Below, in pieces: positions 17,061 through 25,315 of a stretch of DNA of 64,000 nucleotides (position 1 is its first letter; each line of letters opens with the position of its first letter). The position numbers and the translations under genes are program-made. Source of the DNA: Sulfitobacter sp. EhC04 (lineage in GTDB: Bacteria; Pseudomonadota; Alphaproteobacteria; Rhodobacterales; Rhodobacteraceae). The stretch spans positions 185,081 to 249,080 of the forward strand of contig NZ_LXYI01000001.1 in assembly GCF_001650875.1 (NCBI RefSeq), written 5' to 3'. Below the pieces are notes generated by a model. That model made no database searches. It was not told the DNA's origin and saw only the letters and a list, made by a program, of their open reading frames with translations.

Positions 17061-17746
17061 CAGAGCCCTGTCAGTTTTGGAATGTCCGTGAGATTGGTCA
17101 GAACATGCGCAGGGGTCCAGGGCAGGCGGTCCATCGGCTCCCCGCTGCGGTTGACCCAGGCGGTGGCAAAGCCATAGCCGGTTGCCGCCGCCGCATCCCA
17201 GCCGTTGGAAGAGACAAACAGCACCTCGTCGCGCGCACAGCCGAAGTGTTTGCCCACCAGATCATAGACCGCGGCGTCGGGTTTGAAGATGCCGACAGTT
17301 TCCACCGAGAGCGATACATCCAGCAGATCGCCGATCCCGGCGCTGTCGACAGCGCCCTGCAACATCGCGGGTGATCCGTTGGAGAGGATCGCCGTGTTCA
17401 GCCCGCCCTGTTTCAACGCGGCGAGCATGGCGGGGACTTCCGGGTAGGCCTGCAATTCCCAATAAAGCGCCAGCAGACGCTCGCGCAGGGCCGCGTCGCC
17501 TGCGTGGCCGGTTTTTTCCAGGGCCCAGTCCAGCCCGTTCCGGGTGACAATCCAGAAATCCTCATGCGCCCCGGTGACGGCGCGCAGCCAGGAATATTGC
17601 AACTGCTTGCTGCGCCAGTGTTCTGCCAGGATCGGCCAGTCCTCCCGGATCGCGGCAAATGCAGGTTCCGACGCGGCCTGACGCGCGGCGGCGGCGACGT
17701 CGAACAGCGTGCCGTAAGCGTCGAAAACGCAGGTGGTGATGGGCAT
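17060..17746 (-). CDS. Haloacid dehalogenase type II (L-2-haloacid dehalogenase)
   Basis: A HAD-superfamily hydrolase that displaces halide from (S)-2-haloalkanoic acids to give (R)-2-hydroxy acids. At 228 aa it matches the family. Nucleophile Asp9 lies in 'CVFDAYGTLFDV'. The Arg-containing cap helix follows, with 'LSNGSPAML' (motif II), 'KPDAAVYDLV' (motif III Lys) and 'FVSSNGWDAAAATGYGF', the S-S-N-x-W-D pattern that distinguishes true haloacid dehalogenases from HAD phosphatases. First gene of the minus-strand run. No ribosome-binding or promoter signal stands out in the 187-bp gap to the divergent PPIase gene. Confidence 0.9.
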   Translation of the reverse strand: MPITTCVFDAYGTLFDVAAAARQAASEPAFAAIREDWPILAEHWRSKQLQYSWLRAVTGAHEDFWIVTRNGLDWALEKTGHAGDAALRERLLALYWELQAYPEVPAMLAALKQGGLNTAILSNGSPAMLQGAVDSAGIGDLLDVSLSVETVGIFKPDAAVYDLVGKHFGCARDEVLFVSSNGWDAAAATGYGFATAWVNRSGEPMDRLPWTPAHVLTNLTDIPKLTGL

Positions 17747-17933
17747 GACGGCCTCCTAGCTGGGGGTAGATTGTCACGCTGCGCCCGGCCTTGAAAGACC
17801 CGAAATGGCCCTTCGCGCACCTTTGGGCCGGGGGGTTTACACCCGTGCCATGCTTTGAAAAGGTAGCGCGAATCCGAAGCACCCGCGCAGATACGCGGCC
17901 TTTTACACATTCCCGAACACATTGGAGATCTTC

Positions 17934-18362
17934 ATGACTGAGGTAAAATCAGGCGATAAAGTTGCTATTCACTACACCGGCACGCTGCTGGACGGCACGA
18001 AATTCGACAGTTCCGAAGGGCGTGACCCGCTGGAATTCGAAGTCGGCTCCGGCCAGATCATTCCGGGCCTCGACGGTGCCCTGCCGGGCATGGCAGTGGG
18101 CGAAAAGAAAGTGGTCAAAGTGCCCAGCACCGAAGCATACGGCGCGGTGAACCCCGAAATGCGCCAGGAAGTGCCGCGCGAAGGCATCCCGGCGGACATC
18201 CCGCTTGAAGTCGGCACGCAGTTGCAGATGCAGACACCGGACGGGCAGGCGCTGCCGGTGACCGTGGTGGATGTGGACGAAGCGACCGTCACGCTGGATG
18301 CCAACCACCCGCTGGCAGGCAAGGACCTGCAATTCGACATCGAAGTCGTCAGCATCGGCTGA
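17934..18362 (+). CDS. FKBP-type peptidyl-prolyl isomerase (SlyD-like)
   Basis: A 142-residue PPIase/chaperone. The FKBP core is seen in 'VKSGDKVAIHYTGTLLDGTKFDSS' and 'PLEFEVGSGQIIPGLDGALPGM'. The insert-in-flap domain (about residues 70-125, 'AYGAVNPEMRQEVPREGIP..') resembles SlyD, and 'TLDANHPLAGKDLQFDIEV' is the closing strand typical of SlyD. It lacks the long His/Cys metal-binding tail of E. coli SlyD, so a nickel role is not supported. ATG 17934 is preferred, with TTGGAG 6 nt upstream. It seems to be transcribed alone, with a hairpin just after the stop. Confidence 0.92.
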   Translation: MTEVKSGDKVAIHYTGTLLDGTKFDSSEGRDPLEFEVGSGQIIPGLDGALPGMAVGEKKVVKVPSTEAYGAVNPEMRQEVPREGIPADIPLEVGTQLQMQTPDGQALPVTVVDVDEATVTLDANHPLAGKDLQFDIEVVSIG

Positions 18363-18369
18363 GGCGTGC

Positions 18370-18392
18370 AGGCGGGGCGTGGTCCCCGCCTT
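18370..18392. terminator. Hairpin between convergent PPIase and hypothetical genes
   Basis: AGGCGGGG pairs with CCCCGCCTT over a 6-nt loop, 7 bp after the PPIase stop. It has only a weak T-tract and may act on both converging transcripts. Confidence 0.5.
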
Positions 18393-18399
18393 GGCAGGG

Positions 18400-18810
18400 T
18401 CAGGGTCGCGGATTGAGGTTCTGGAACTGCTTTTCGATCTCGCGGGCCAGGGCTTGCGGGTCGACCTGGCCAGCAGATTCCGGCTGTGCTGTCGGGGTCT
18501 GACCGGGGCGATTGACCTTCACCCGGTCGCGCGGCCGGGCGCTGACCTGAATTTGTGTGCCTTGCGCACCCTGCGGCAGGGCAGCTTGTGCCGTGTCGGG
18601 CGTGCTGCGGCCCATGACGGCGATAATGGCGTCGCTGCCCGCAATCGCCAGCGCGCGGCGCAACTCAGGCTCCACCCGAAGGATGGCGGCGATTGTCAGC
18701 ACCAGCAGGATGCCCACGATCCTGGACCAGAACAGCGCGCGGCGTGATCTGTCCCGACGCGACTGAATGACTTCATGGCGGTATGTTTCTGCAAAGTCCA
18801 TTTGGGCCAT
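18400..18810 (-). CDS. Hypothetical single-pass membrane protein
   Basis: A 136-residue protein with a basic N-terminal stretch ('SRRDRSRRALFWSR', about 17-30), one hydrophobic segment ('IVGILLVLTIAAIL', about 31-44) and a Pro/Gln-rich tail ending '..QALAREIEKQFQNLNPRP'. It probably has a cytoplasmic N-terminus and a periplasmic tail. No domain is recognised. The start is uncertain: neither ATG 18810 nor the in-frame ATG 9 bp inside has a clear ribosome-binding site. It converges with the PPIase gene and is divergent from the rRNA methyltransferase gene. Confidence 0.65.
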   Translation of the reverse strand: MAQMDFAETYRHEVIQSRRDRSRRALFWSRIVGILLVLTIAAILRVEPELRRALAIAGSDAIIAVMGRSTPDTAQAALPQGAQGTQIQVSARPRDRVKVNRPGQTPTAQPESAGQVDPQALAREIEKQFQNLNPRP

Positions 18811-18862
18811 CTACAAAGCGAATTCGGCAAAAACAGGGCGCGCAGTTGATTTCTGCGCGGAC

Positions 18863-18904
18863 GGAAAATTCGAATTTTCCGGGCCGGACTTTTCGAAAAG
18901 TCCG
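18863..18904. repeat. Twin-hairpin intergenic repeat, copy 2 (inverted)
   Basis: The perfect palindrome GGAAAATTCGAATTTTCC (18863-18880), then 4 nt, then CGGACTTTTCGAAAAGTCCG (18885-18904). The order is reversed relative to the copy at 2367, so the element is inverted. It lies between divergent genes, so it cannot simply be a terminator for either of them. Confidence 0.65.
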
Positions 18905-18946
18905 ATCCCCCCTCGCAGATGTCCGTCCTTGGGCCTATGGAGAGGC

Positions 18947-20062
18947 ATGAACAGCGATACCGCCTTTGAAATCTTCCTTGTCTGCGCTCCGGGGCTGGAG
19001 GCCGTCCTGCTTGAGGAGGTCATCGAGAAAGGCTTTGCCACACCCATGGTCGGGCCGGGGGGCGTGACGATCAGCGGCGGCTGGCCCGAGGTCTGGCGCG
19101 CAAACCTCGAACTGCGCGGGGCCACGCGGGTGCTGGTGCGGATCGGGCAGTTCATGGCGTTTCATCTGGCGCAACTGGACAAACGTGCGCGCAAGTTCCC
19201 CTGGGGCGAGGTGCTGCGCACGGATGTGCCTGTGAAGGTGCAGGTGACCTGCAAGGCGTCCAGGATTTATCACGCAGGCGCTGCCACCCAACGAATCGAG
19301 ACGGCGCTGCGCGAAAGTCACGGGATCACGGTTTCGCCCGAGGCCGAACTGGTGATCAAGGTGCGGATCCATGACAATGCGGTCACCATCAGCCTCGATA
19401 CCAGTGGCGAGGCCCTGCACAAGCGGGGCCACAAGGAAGCGGTCGGCAAGGCCCCGATGCGTGAAAATCTGGCGGCGTTGTTCCTGCGCCAATGCGGCTA
19501 TGACGGGACCGGGCCGGTGCTGGACCCGATGTGCGGCTCCGGCACCTTTCTGATCGAGGCGGCAGAGATCGCGGCGGGGCTGAAACCGGGGCGCAGCCGA
19601 AGCTTTACCTTCGAGAACCTGGCCAGTTTCGATCCGGCACGCTGGCAAGAGATGCGCGGCAGTACGCCGAGCACGCCGCCAGAGAACCGTTTCTTCGGAT
19701 CGGACCGCGATGCCGGGGCGATCCGCATGAGCAGCGCCAATGCCGCGCGCGCCGGTGTGGCGGAGTGGATCACCTTTGCCTGCCATGGTGCCGGTGAAGT
19801 GATGCCGCCCGACGGCCCGCCCGGCCTTGTCATCGTGAACCCGCCCTATGGTGCGCGGATCGGGAACAAGAAGCTGCTCTATCCGCTCTACGGCACTTTG
19901 GGGCAGACCCTGTTGAGCCGGTTCAAGGGTTGGCGTGTCGGGCTGGTCACAAGCGAGCCGCCGCTGGCCAAGGCGACGGGGCTGCCGTGGCAGCCGCAGG
20001 GCGCGCCGGTGGCCCATGGGGGTATGAAGATCTGGTTGTGGCAGACACCGCCGCTGCGCTGA
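18947..20062 (+). CDS. THUMP-domain class I SAM-dependent RNA methyltransferase (RlmL-N-like)
   Basis: A 371-residue enzyme resembling the N-terminal half of E. coli RlmL, which makes m2G in 23S rRNA; the 23S target here is by homology only. Order of parts: an N-terminal ferredoxin-like region ('FLVCAPGLEAVLLEEVIEKG'), a THUMP domain (about 60-155), and a Rossmann methyltransferase with 'PVLDPMCGSGTFLIEAAEIAAG' (SAM loop, about 190-211) and the catalytic N-P-P-Y in 'VIVNPPYGARIGNKKL'. ATG 18947 is chosen because GGAGAGG lies directly upstream. No second (RlmK) domain is present. Confidence 0.9.
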   Translation: MNSDTAFEIFLVCAPGLEAVLLEEVIEKGFATPMVGPGGVTISGGWPEVWRANLELRGATRVLVRIGQFMAFHLAQLDKRARKFPWGEVLRTDVPVKVQVTCKASRIYHAGAATQRIETALRESHGITVSPEAELVIKVRIHDNAVTISLDTSGEALHKRGHKEAVGKAPMRENLAALFLRQCGYDGTGPVLDPMCGSGTFLIEAAEIAAGLKPGRSRSFTFENLASFDPARWQEMRGSTPSTPPENRFFGSDRDAGAIRMSSANAARAGVAEWITFACHGAGEVMPPDGPPGLVIVNPPYGARIGNKKLLYPLYGTLGQTLLSRFKGWRVGLVTSEPPLAKATGLPWQPQGAPVAHGGMKIWLWQTPPLR

Positions 20063-20134
20063 GGCGGGGGGGGACCTACCTGGCCGAGTTTTCCGCCGCT
20101 CCGGTGTCAGTGCTTGCGCCGACGTGGCGTTGGA

Positions 20135-20193
20135 GCATTTGAGGCATAAAGAAGCATGAGGTTTCGCTTCTTTATGCCAGAAATACTCGAATG
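20135..20193. repeat. Inverted pair of the recurring 'GGCATAAAGAAG' motif between convergent genes
   Basis: GGCATAAAGAAGC (20143-20155) and its exact complement GCTTCTTTATGCC (20166-20178) form a 13-bp stem over a 10-nt loop. On the right, AGAAATACTCGAATGC continues the full motif in reverse. The left arm has a shorter version of that flank (GCATTTGA). It lies between the methyltransferase and fabI stop codons and may terminate both transcripts. Confidence 0.65.
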
Positions 20194-20208
20194 CGAGGTG
20201 AGCCAGTG

Positions 20209-20232
20209 GCGCGCCAATTGCGTGGGCGCGCC
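20209..20232 (-). terminator. Hairpin directly downstream of fabI
   Basis: GGCGCGCC occurs twice, 8 nt apart. Being self-complementary, the two copies form an 8-bp G+C stem. The hairpin begins 5 bp after the fabI stop; it lacks a U-tract. Confidence 0.4.
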
Positions 20233-20237
20233 TGCAT

Positions 20238-21029
20238 TCAGAGGTTCTCGGCCTGTGGCATCCCCAGAACGTGATACCCGCCATCGACGTGAATGATCTC
20301 TCCGGTGGTGCAGGCCCCGGCATCGGAGGCAAGGTAGACCGCCGTTCCGCCCACGGCCTCAAGCGTCGCATTGGCGCGCATCGGTGCGTTCTGATCGGTG
20401 TGCTTGTAGGTCTTGCGCGCCCCGCCGATCGCGGCCCCGGCCAGTGTTTTCATCGGGCCGGGCGAGATCGCGTTCACGCGAATGCCCTCCGGGCCCAGGT
20501 CATTGGCCAGATAGCGCGTCGCACTTTCCAGGGCGGCCTTTGCCACCCCCATCACGTTGTAGTTCGGCACTACCTTGTTCGAGCCCTGATAGGTCAGGGT
20601 CAGCAGGGTGCCGCCATTGGCCACCATCAGCGGATGCGCACGGCGGGCCATCTCGATGAAGCTGTAGGCAGAAATGTCGAGCGAGTGTTTGAAGTTGGCA
20701 CGGCTGGTGTTCAGGAACCGGCCTGTCAGTTCGGATTTGTCCGAAAAGGCAATCGCATGGACGACAAAGTCGATGGTCGGCCAGCGTGCTGCCAGATTGC
20801 CGAAAGCGAGGTCGAGCGAAGCGTCGTCAGTGACGTCCACATCAACCATGAAGTCCGAGCCGACGCTTTCGGCAAGCGGCTTCAACCGGCTGCCAAATGC
20901 CTCGCCCTGATAGGTAAAGGCCAGTTCCGCACCCGCCTCTGCCATCGCTTTTGCGATACCCCATGCGATGGAGCGTTCGTTGGCGACCCCCATGATGAGG
21001 CCGCGTTTTCCCTTGAGCATATCTGACAT
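20238..21029 (-). CDS. fabI: Enoyl-[acyl-carrier-protein] reductase (NADH)
   Basis: Catalyses the last reduction of each fatty-acid elongation cycle. At 263 aa it is a divergent short-chain dehydrogenase. The cofactor loop is 'GLIMGVANERSIAWGIAK', characteristic of FabI. The catalytic pair is Tyr157 and Lys164 in 'PNYNVMGVAKAALE' (Tyr-x6-Lys), with Tyr147 upstream. 'AISPGPMKTLAGAAIG' and 'GEIIHVDGGYHVLGM' are typical of the C-terminal half. Third gene of fabA-fabB-fabI on the minus strand, 9 bp after fabB. Confidence 0.95.
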   Translation of the reverse strand: MSDMLKGKRGLIMGVANERSIAWGIAKAMAEAGAELAFTYQGEAFGSRLKPLAESVGSDFMVDVDVTDDASLDLAFGNLAARWPTIDFVVHAIAFSDKSELTGRFLNTSRANFKHSLDISAYSFIEMARRAHPLMVANGGTLLTLTYQGSNKVVPNYNVMGVAKAALESATRYLANDLGPEGIRVNAISPGPMKTLAGAAIGGARKTYKHTDQNAPMRANATLEAVGGTAVYLASDAGACTTGEIIHVDGGYHVLGMPQAENL

Positions 21030-21038
21030 GATCCGGTC

Positions 21039-22268
21039 CTACCCCTGAAACTTCGACAGGATCATCGACCCGTTGGTGCCGCCAAACCCGAAAGAGTTGG
21101 TCATGACCGAATCCAGACCCGCATTGTCCACCCGCTCCATCGCGATTTCGGCTGGGTCCAGTGCGGGGTCCAGATTCTCGACGTTGATCGACGGGGTGAT
21201 GAAATCATGTTCCAGCATCAGCAGGCAAAAGATCGCCTCCATCGCGCCGGCAGAGCCCTGGCCGTGGCCGGTCATCGACTTGGTTGAGCTGACCGGCGGG
21301 GTTTTGCCCTGGCCAAATACCCGGCGCACGGCTTCGATCTCGCCCACATCGCCGACGGGTGTGGAGGTGCCATGGGCATTGATATAGCTGACCTTGCGGC
21401 CCTCGGGCAGGGTGGCCAGGGCCAGTTCCATGGCGCGCTGGCCGCCTTCGCCGGAGGGGGCGACCATGTCATGCCCGTCGGAAGTGGCGGCAAAGCCGGT
21501 GACTTCTGCATAGATCTTCGCGCCGCGCGCCCTGGCGTGCTCCAGGTCTTCGAGCACCACGATGCCGCCGCCGCCGGTGATCACGAAACCGTCGCGATTG
21601 GCGTCAAAGGCACGGGATGCCTTTTCGGGGGTGTCGTTGTACTTGCTGCTCATCGCGCCCATGGCGTCAAAGAGGCAGGACAGGGTCCAGTCCAGTTCTT
21701 CGCCGCCGCCGGCGAACATCACGTCCTGTTTGCCCATCATGATCTGTTCTGCCGCCGACCCGATGCAGTGCAGAGAGGTCGAACAGGCCGAGGTGATGGA
21801 ATAGTTGATGCCCTTGATCTTGTAGGCGGTGCTGAGGTTCGCGCTGATCGTGGAGGACATGCATTTGGGCACGGCAAAGGGGCCGATGCGCTTGGTCGCG
21901 CCTGTGTCCTTGACCACATTATGCGCCGCGAACATGGCGGATGTCGACGGCCCGCCGGACCCCGCGATCAACCCGGTGCGCGGATTGCTGATCAGGCTTT
22001 CGTCCAGCCCCGCATCGGCAATCGCCTGACCCATGGCAATATGGGCATAGGCCGCACCCGGCCCCATGAAGCGCAGGGTGCGCTTGTCGATGTGATCCGC
22101 CACGTCGATCTTGAGTGTCCCGGCGATGCGGCTGCGAAAGCCGTGCTCGGCCATTTCCTCGCTTGCAACGATCCCAGATGTGCCCGCCTTGAGAGCGGTA
22201 AGCACTTCTTCGGCGTTGTTTCCGATCGAGGACACAATCCCCAAACCTGTGACGACGACGCGGCGCAT
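21039..22268 (-). CDS. fabB: 3-oxoacyl-ACP synthase I (KAS I)
   Basis: A condensing enzyme needed for unsaturated fatty-acid elongation. At 409 aa, its catalytic triad is Cys162 ('TSACSTSLHCIG'), His299 ('INAHGTSTPVGD') and His335 ('SMTGHGQGSAG'), with Lys330 nearby. The C-terminal 'NSFGFGGTNGSMIL' is the usual glycine-rich finish. ATG 22268 (MRRVVVTGLGIVSSIG) is chosen over an upstream in-frame start because it matches the family N-terminus. It pairs with fabA, 118 bp upstream; the FabA/FabB pair is the anaerobic unsaturated-fatty-acid route. Confidence 0.95.
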   Translation of the reverse strand: MRRVVVTGLGIVSSIGNNAEEVLTALKAGTSGIVASEEMAEHGFRSRIAGTLKIDVADHIDKRTLRFMGPGAAYAHIAMGQAIADAGLDESLISNPRTGLIAGSGGPSTSAMFAAHNVVKDTGATKRIGPFAVPKCMSSTISANLSTAYKIKGINYSITSACSTSLHCIGSAAEQIMMGKQDVMFAGGGEELDWTLSCLFDAMGAMSSKYNDTPEKASRAFDANRDGFVITGGGGIVVLEDLEHARARGAKIYAEVTGFAATSDGHDMVAPSGEGGQRAMELALATLPEGRKVSYINAHGTSTPVGDVGEIEAVRRVFGQGKTPPVSSTKSMTGHGQGSAGAMEAIFCLLMLEHDFITPSINVENLDPALDPAEIAMERVDNAGLDSVMTNSFGFGGTNGSMILSKFQG

Positions 22269-22386
22269 GGGCGCACTCCTTTGATGGTCTTTGCTCTGTT
22301 TAAGACAGGTCTGTCCGGTCACGCAACCGGATTGGCAGGGCCGGGGAGGATCGTGGAGGGTCGCCCGGCCCGATCTGCGGCCCGTC

Positions 22387-22896
22387 TCAGCTTTCGCTCA
22401 GCGCGACCTTCATGTCCTTGACTTCATAGATCACTTCACCATCGGCTTCGACGATGCCGTCGGCCACGCCCATGGTCAGGCGGCGGGTCTGGATCGCCTT
22501 GGTAAAGTCGATCTTGTAGGTCAGCATCTTGCGGTCGGGGCGGACCATACCCTTGAGCTTGACCTCGCCCACACCCAGCGCATAGCCGCGCCCCTGCCAG
22601 CCGCGCCAGCCCAGGTTGAAGCCGGTCAGCTGCCACAGGCCGTCCAGGCCCAGACAGCCCGGCATGATCGGGTTGCCCGGAAAATGGCATTCAAAGAACC
22701 ACAGGTCAGGGGTGATGTCGAATTCCGCAGTGATATGACCCTTGCCATGGGCACCACCATCGCCGGAGACGTCGGTGATACGATCCATCATCAGCATCGG
22801 GGGGGCGGGCAATTGCGCATTGCCGGGGCCGAACAATTCTCCGGCGGCGCATTTCAGCAGTGCGTCCTTGTCGAAACTCGTGGGGTAGTCGGCCAT
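22387..22896 (-). CDS. fabA: 3-hydroxydecanoyl-ACP dehydratase/isomerase
   Basis: Dehydrates 3-hydroxydecanoyl-ACP and isomerises the trans-2 to cis-3 enoyl product, the branch point to unsaturated fatty acids. At 169 aa it is a single hot-dog domain. The active-site His is in '[24 protein letters not shown]' (about residues 68-90), where the partner Asp is also visible. First gene of the fab operon, divergent from irr across 160 bp. This arrangement is recurrent in Rhodobacterales, from memory. Confidence 0.95.
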   Translation of the reverse strand: MADYPTSFDKDALLKCAAGELFGPGNAQLPAPPMLMMDRITDVSGDGGAHGKGHITAEFDITPDLWFFECHFPGNPIMPGCLGLDGLWQLTGFNLGWRGWQGRGYALGVGEVKLKGMVRPDRKMLTYKIDFTKAIQTRRLTMGVADGIVEADGEVIYEVKDMKVALSES

Positions 22897-23056
22897 GTGG
22901 CGGCTCTCCTGCTCGGGTCATTCCAGTCTTCCCCGTCTAGCATTGCGATATTGCGCGCCGCAAGGGCTGCGACCCTGTGGCCCGATTTCCGAATATCAAT
23001 TGAAAATCCCGCCCGAAGTGCTTAATACAGAACGAGGAACAGACAATGGGGCCGGG

Positions 23057-23476
23057 ATGGAGCAGACACATCAGGACAATGGCAAACGATGGCTGGAGCA
23101 GGCTGGCGTGCGCCCGACGCGGCAGCGTGCCATACTTGCGCGTCTGCTGGTAGGGGACGGCAAGCATCGCCACGTCACTGCCGAAAGCCTGTTCGAGGCA
23201 GCCAAGGGGCAGGGTGATTCCGTATCGCTCGCCACCGTTTACAATACCTTGCGCGCGTTCTGCGAAGCAGGGCTGTTGCAGGAAGTCACCGTTGACGGGT
23301 CCAAAAGCTATTTCGACACCAACACCCATGACCACCCGCATTTCTATTGGGAAGACGATGGCAGGCTGACCGACGCGGCGTCGGATCAACTGATCATCTC
23401 GAACCTGCCGGATGCACCCGAAGGGGCCGAGATCGCCTCTGTCGATGTGGTGATCCGCCTGCGGCGCAAGGCTTGA
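23057..23476 (+). CDS. irr: Fur-family iron response regulator Irr
   Basis: A 139-residue regulator of iron and heme genes in alphaproteobacteria. The N-terminal winged helix contains 'GVRPTRQRAILARLL' and 'DSVSLATVYNTLRAFCEAGLLQEV'. The histidine-rich sensory segment is 'DTNTHDHPHFYWEDDGRL', matching the Irr pattern rather than Fur or Zur. There is no N-terminal GCPW heme regulatory motif as in Bradyrhizobium Irr, so control is presumably through the His cluster. The C-terminal Cys pairs of many Fur proteins are absent. It is divergent from fabA. GGGCCGGG precedes the ATG, a weak ribosome-binding site. Confidence 0.9.
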   Translation: MEQTHQDNGKRWLEQAGVRPTRQRAILARLLVGDGKHRHVTAESLFEAAKGQGDSVSLATVYNTLRAFCEAGLLQEVTVDGSKSYFDTNTHDHPHFYWEDDGRLTDAASDQLIISNLPDAPEGAEIASVDVVIRLRRKA

Positions 23477-23498
23477 TCCCGGTCAGGGTTATGTGTTC

Positions 23499-24293
23499 AT
23501 GACCCATCCGCTGCTCTCTGAGGATCTGATTGACACCTATCAGCGCGACGGCGTCGTGCTGATCAAGGGGTTGTTTGCAGATCATGTGGCGGCGCTGCGC
23601 GACGGGGTCGAACGCAATATCGCCGCACCCGGACCCTATGCGTCAAACAATGACAAACCGGGAGAGACCGGGCGTTTCTTTGACGACTATTGCAATTGGC
23701 AGCGCATTCCCGAATTCGAAGCGGTGATCCGGCAATCGGACGCGGCGCAGGTGGCGGCGGAACTGATGCAAAGTGCGACAGCGCAGGTGTTTCACGATCA
23801 TGTTCTGGTCAAGGAACCCGGCACCTCCATGGCCACGCCCTGGCATCAGGATGGGCCGTATTACTTTGTCGAAGGGCAGCAGACCGTCAGCTTCTGGTCG
23901 CCGCTTGACCCGGTGCGCGAGGCATCGCTGCGCTGCGTCGCGGGGTCGCATCTGTGGGAAAAGCCCGTTCTGCCGACCCGTTGGGTCAAGGGTGACGCGT
24001 TTTTCGACCCTGAACCCTATATGCCCGTCCCCGACCCTGACGCCGAAGGCATGGACATCCGCGAATGGGAGATGGCACCGGGCGATGCGGTGGCCTTCAA
24101 CTACGGAATCCTGCACGGCGCGCGGGGCAATACCAGCGCGGCGCGCAGGCGGGCGTTCTCGCTGCGGCTTGTGGGCGACGATGCACGCTATGTGGAACGG
24201 CCCGGACCAACGTCGCCGCCGTTTCCGGGGCATGACATGGTGCCGGGGCAAAAGCTGCGCGAGGACTGGTTTCCTGTGCTTTGGGGCCGCTGA
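23499..24293 (+). CDS. Phytanoyl-CoA dioxygenase family protein
   Basis: A non-heme Fe(II)/2-oxoglutarate oxygenase of 264 aa. The iron facial triad is visible as 'TPWHQDGPYYF' (His-x-Asp, about 118-128) and 'YGILHGARGNTS' (distal His, about 207). The Arg expected to hold 2-oxoglutarate is probably in the following 'ARRRAFSLRLVGDD'. The family hydroxylates or demethylates small molecules; the substrate here is unknown. ATG 23499 is preferred; an in-frame GTG lies 6 bp earlier. It starts 22 bp after irr and is probably co-transcribed, so it may be iron-regulated, which is inference. Confidence 0.85.
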   Translation: MTHPLLSEDLIDTYQRDGVVLIKGLFADHVAALRDGVERNIAAPGPYASNNDKPGETGRFFDDYCNWQRIPEFEAVIRQSDAAQVAAELMQSATAQVFHDHVLVKEPGTSMATPWHQDGPYYFVEGQQTVSFWSPLDPVREASLRCVAGSHLWEKPVLPTRWVKGDAFFDPEPYMPVPDPDAEGMDIREWEMAPGDAVAFNYGILHGARGNTSAARRRAFSLRLVGDDARYVERPGPTSPPFPGHDMVPGQKLREDWFPVLWGR

Positions 24294-24336
24294 GCTGATC
24301 AGGTAAGCAGTGGGCAAGAGTATGCCTGCCATGGCG

Positions 24337-25206
24337 TCAGAACCATTGCCCCGGTTCCATCAGCCCAAGATCAAGCAACTGCCGGGAATGCCATTCAAAC
24401 GGTGCGGAATTGTGCCATTTGAAGGTCTCGATCTCGAACTTGCTGCCGGGATTGCTTCTCAGGGCCTTGGCGGTGCGGAACGAACAGATTGCCGCTGTGA
24501 GGTTGTGATGCCACGGACAAGCGTAGGTGTTGTATTCTTCATCGTTGAAAGTGTGGTCCCAGCGCAGGCGCAGCCCCTTCTTGGCCCGGAACAGCGCGAT
24601 GCGGTCGATCTTGCGGCGCGCGGGGGGCACATGTTCCTCGTAGCGCCAGCGCAGGCCGCCAAAGAAATCAAGCTGTCGTTCCTTGGGGTGGCCATGGTTG
24701 TTTTCATCCGGTCGGGCCAATGCGTAATAGCCTGACCTGTCCATATGTGCCTGATCCAGCGATACGGCATGGGGATGTTGCTCAAGGTCGTCGGCATAAA
24801 GATCGACGACATAGGTCAACATCGCGTCGCGGCGTTCCTCGCTGTGAAAGGCCAGCATCTCGATCACGTTGCGGGTCTCGCAGAAGGGGTGGAAAAAGTA
24901 TTCGGCATTGAAGCAGTAATACAGCCATTGGCCCGGCACCGCGTCGATGACCGTGTTCACGGCGGTTTCCATCGCGCCTTCGATGCTCATGTTGTAGTCC
25001 ACCCGCAGCACGGTGTCCTGCAGATCGCGGGGCAGATCAAAGCTGTCGGGCATCAGCGCGACGATGCTGGCAAAGCCTGCCTGCTGATGATGGCGCAGGG
25101 TGGTGGCGACCTCCACATCATCCTCGACCATGATCAGCGCCACCGGCCCCTTGGCCAGTTTCACGGCATTTTCTTTGATCATGGCGGTCAGACTGGGGTA
25201 CTGCAT
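24337..25206 (-). CDS. Glycosyltransferase family 2-like protein
   Basis: A 289-residue cytoplasmic protein. The N-terminal half resembles the start of a GT-A fold: 'VALIMVEDDVEVATTLRHHQQAGFASIVALMPD' (about 22-54) could be the nucleotide-binding strand-helix pair. The rest is rich in aromatic residues and His ('YYCFNAEYFFHPF', 'GHPKERQLDFFGGLRWRYEEH', 'YACPWHHNLTAA', 'SAPFEWHSRQLLDLGLM'), which suggests a defined but uncommon family. I do not recognise a canonical DxD. Function is therefore tentative. It lies tail to tail with the dioxygenase gene and is divergent from miaB. Confidence 0.6.
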   Translation of the reverse strand: MQYPSLTAMIKENAVKLAKGPVALIMVEDDVEVATTLRHHQQAGFASIVALMPDSFDLPRDLQDTVLRVDYNMSIEGAMETAVNTVIDAVPGQWLYYCFNAEYFFHPFCETRNVIEMLAFHSEERRDAMLTYVVDLYADDLEQHPHAVSLDQAHMDRSGYYALARPDENNHGHPKERQLDFFGGLRWRYEEHVPPARRKIDRIALFRAKKGLRLRWDHTFNDEEYNTYACPWHHNLTAAICSFRTAKALRSNPGSKFEIETFKWHNSAPFEWHSRQLLDLGLMEPGQWF

Positions 25207-25315
25207 ATATGCGCTCTGGATGGTTTTGTGCCGCAGAATCGGTTAATTCCGGGTGCATTGCAAGCCTTGCCGCGCCCTGTTAGACGGCAATCTCCCCCGC
25301 ACCAGGACCGGACCG

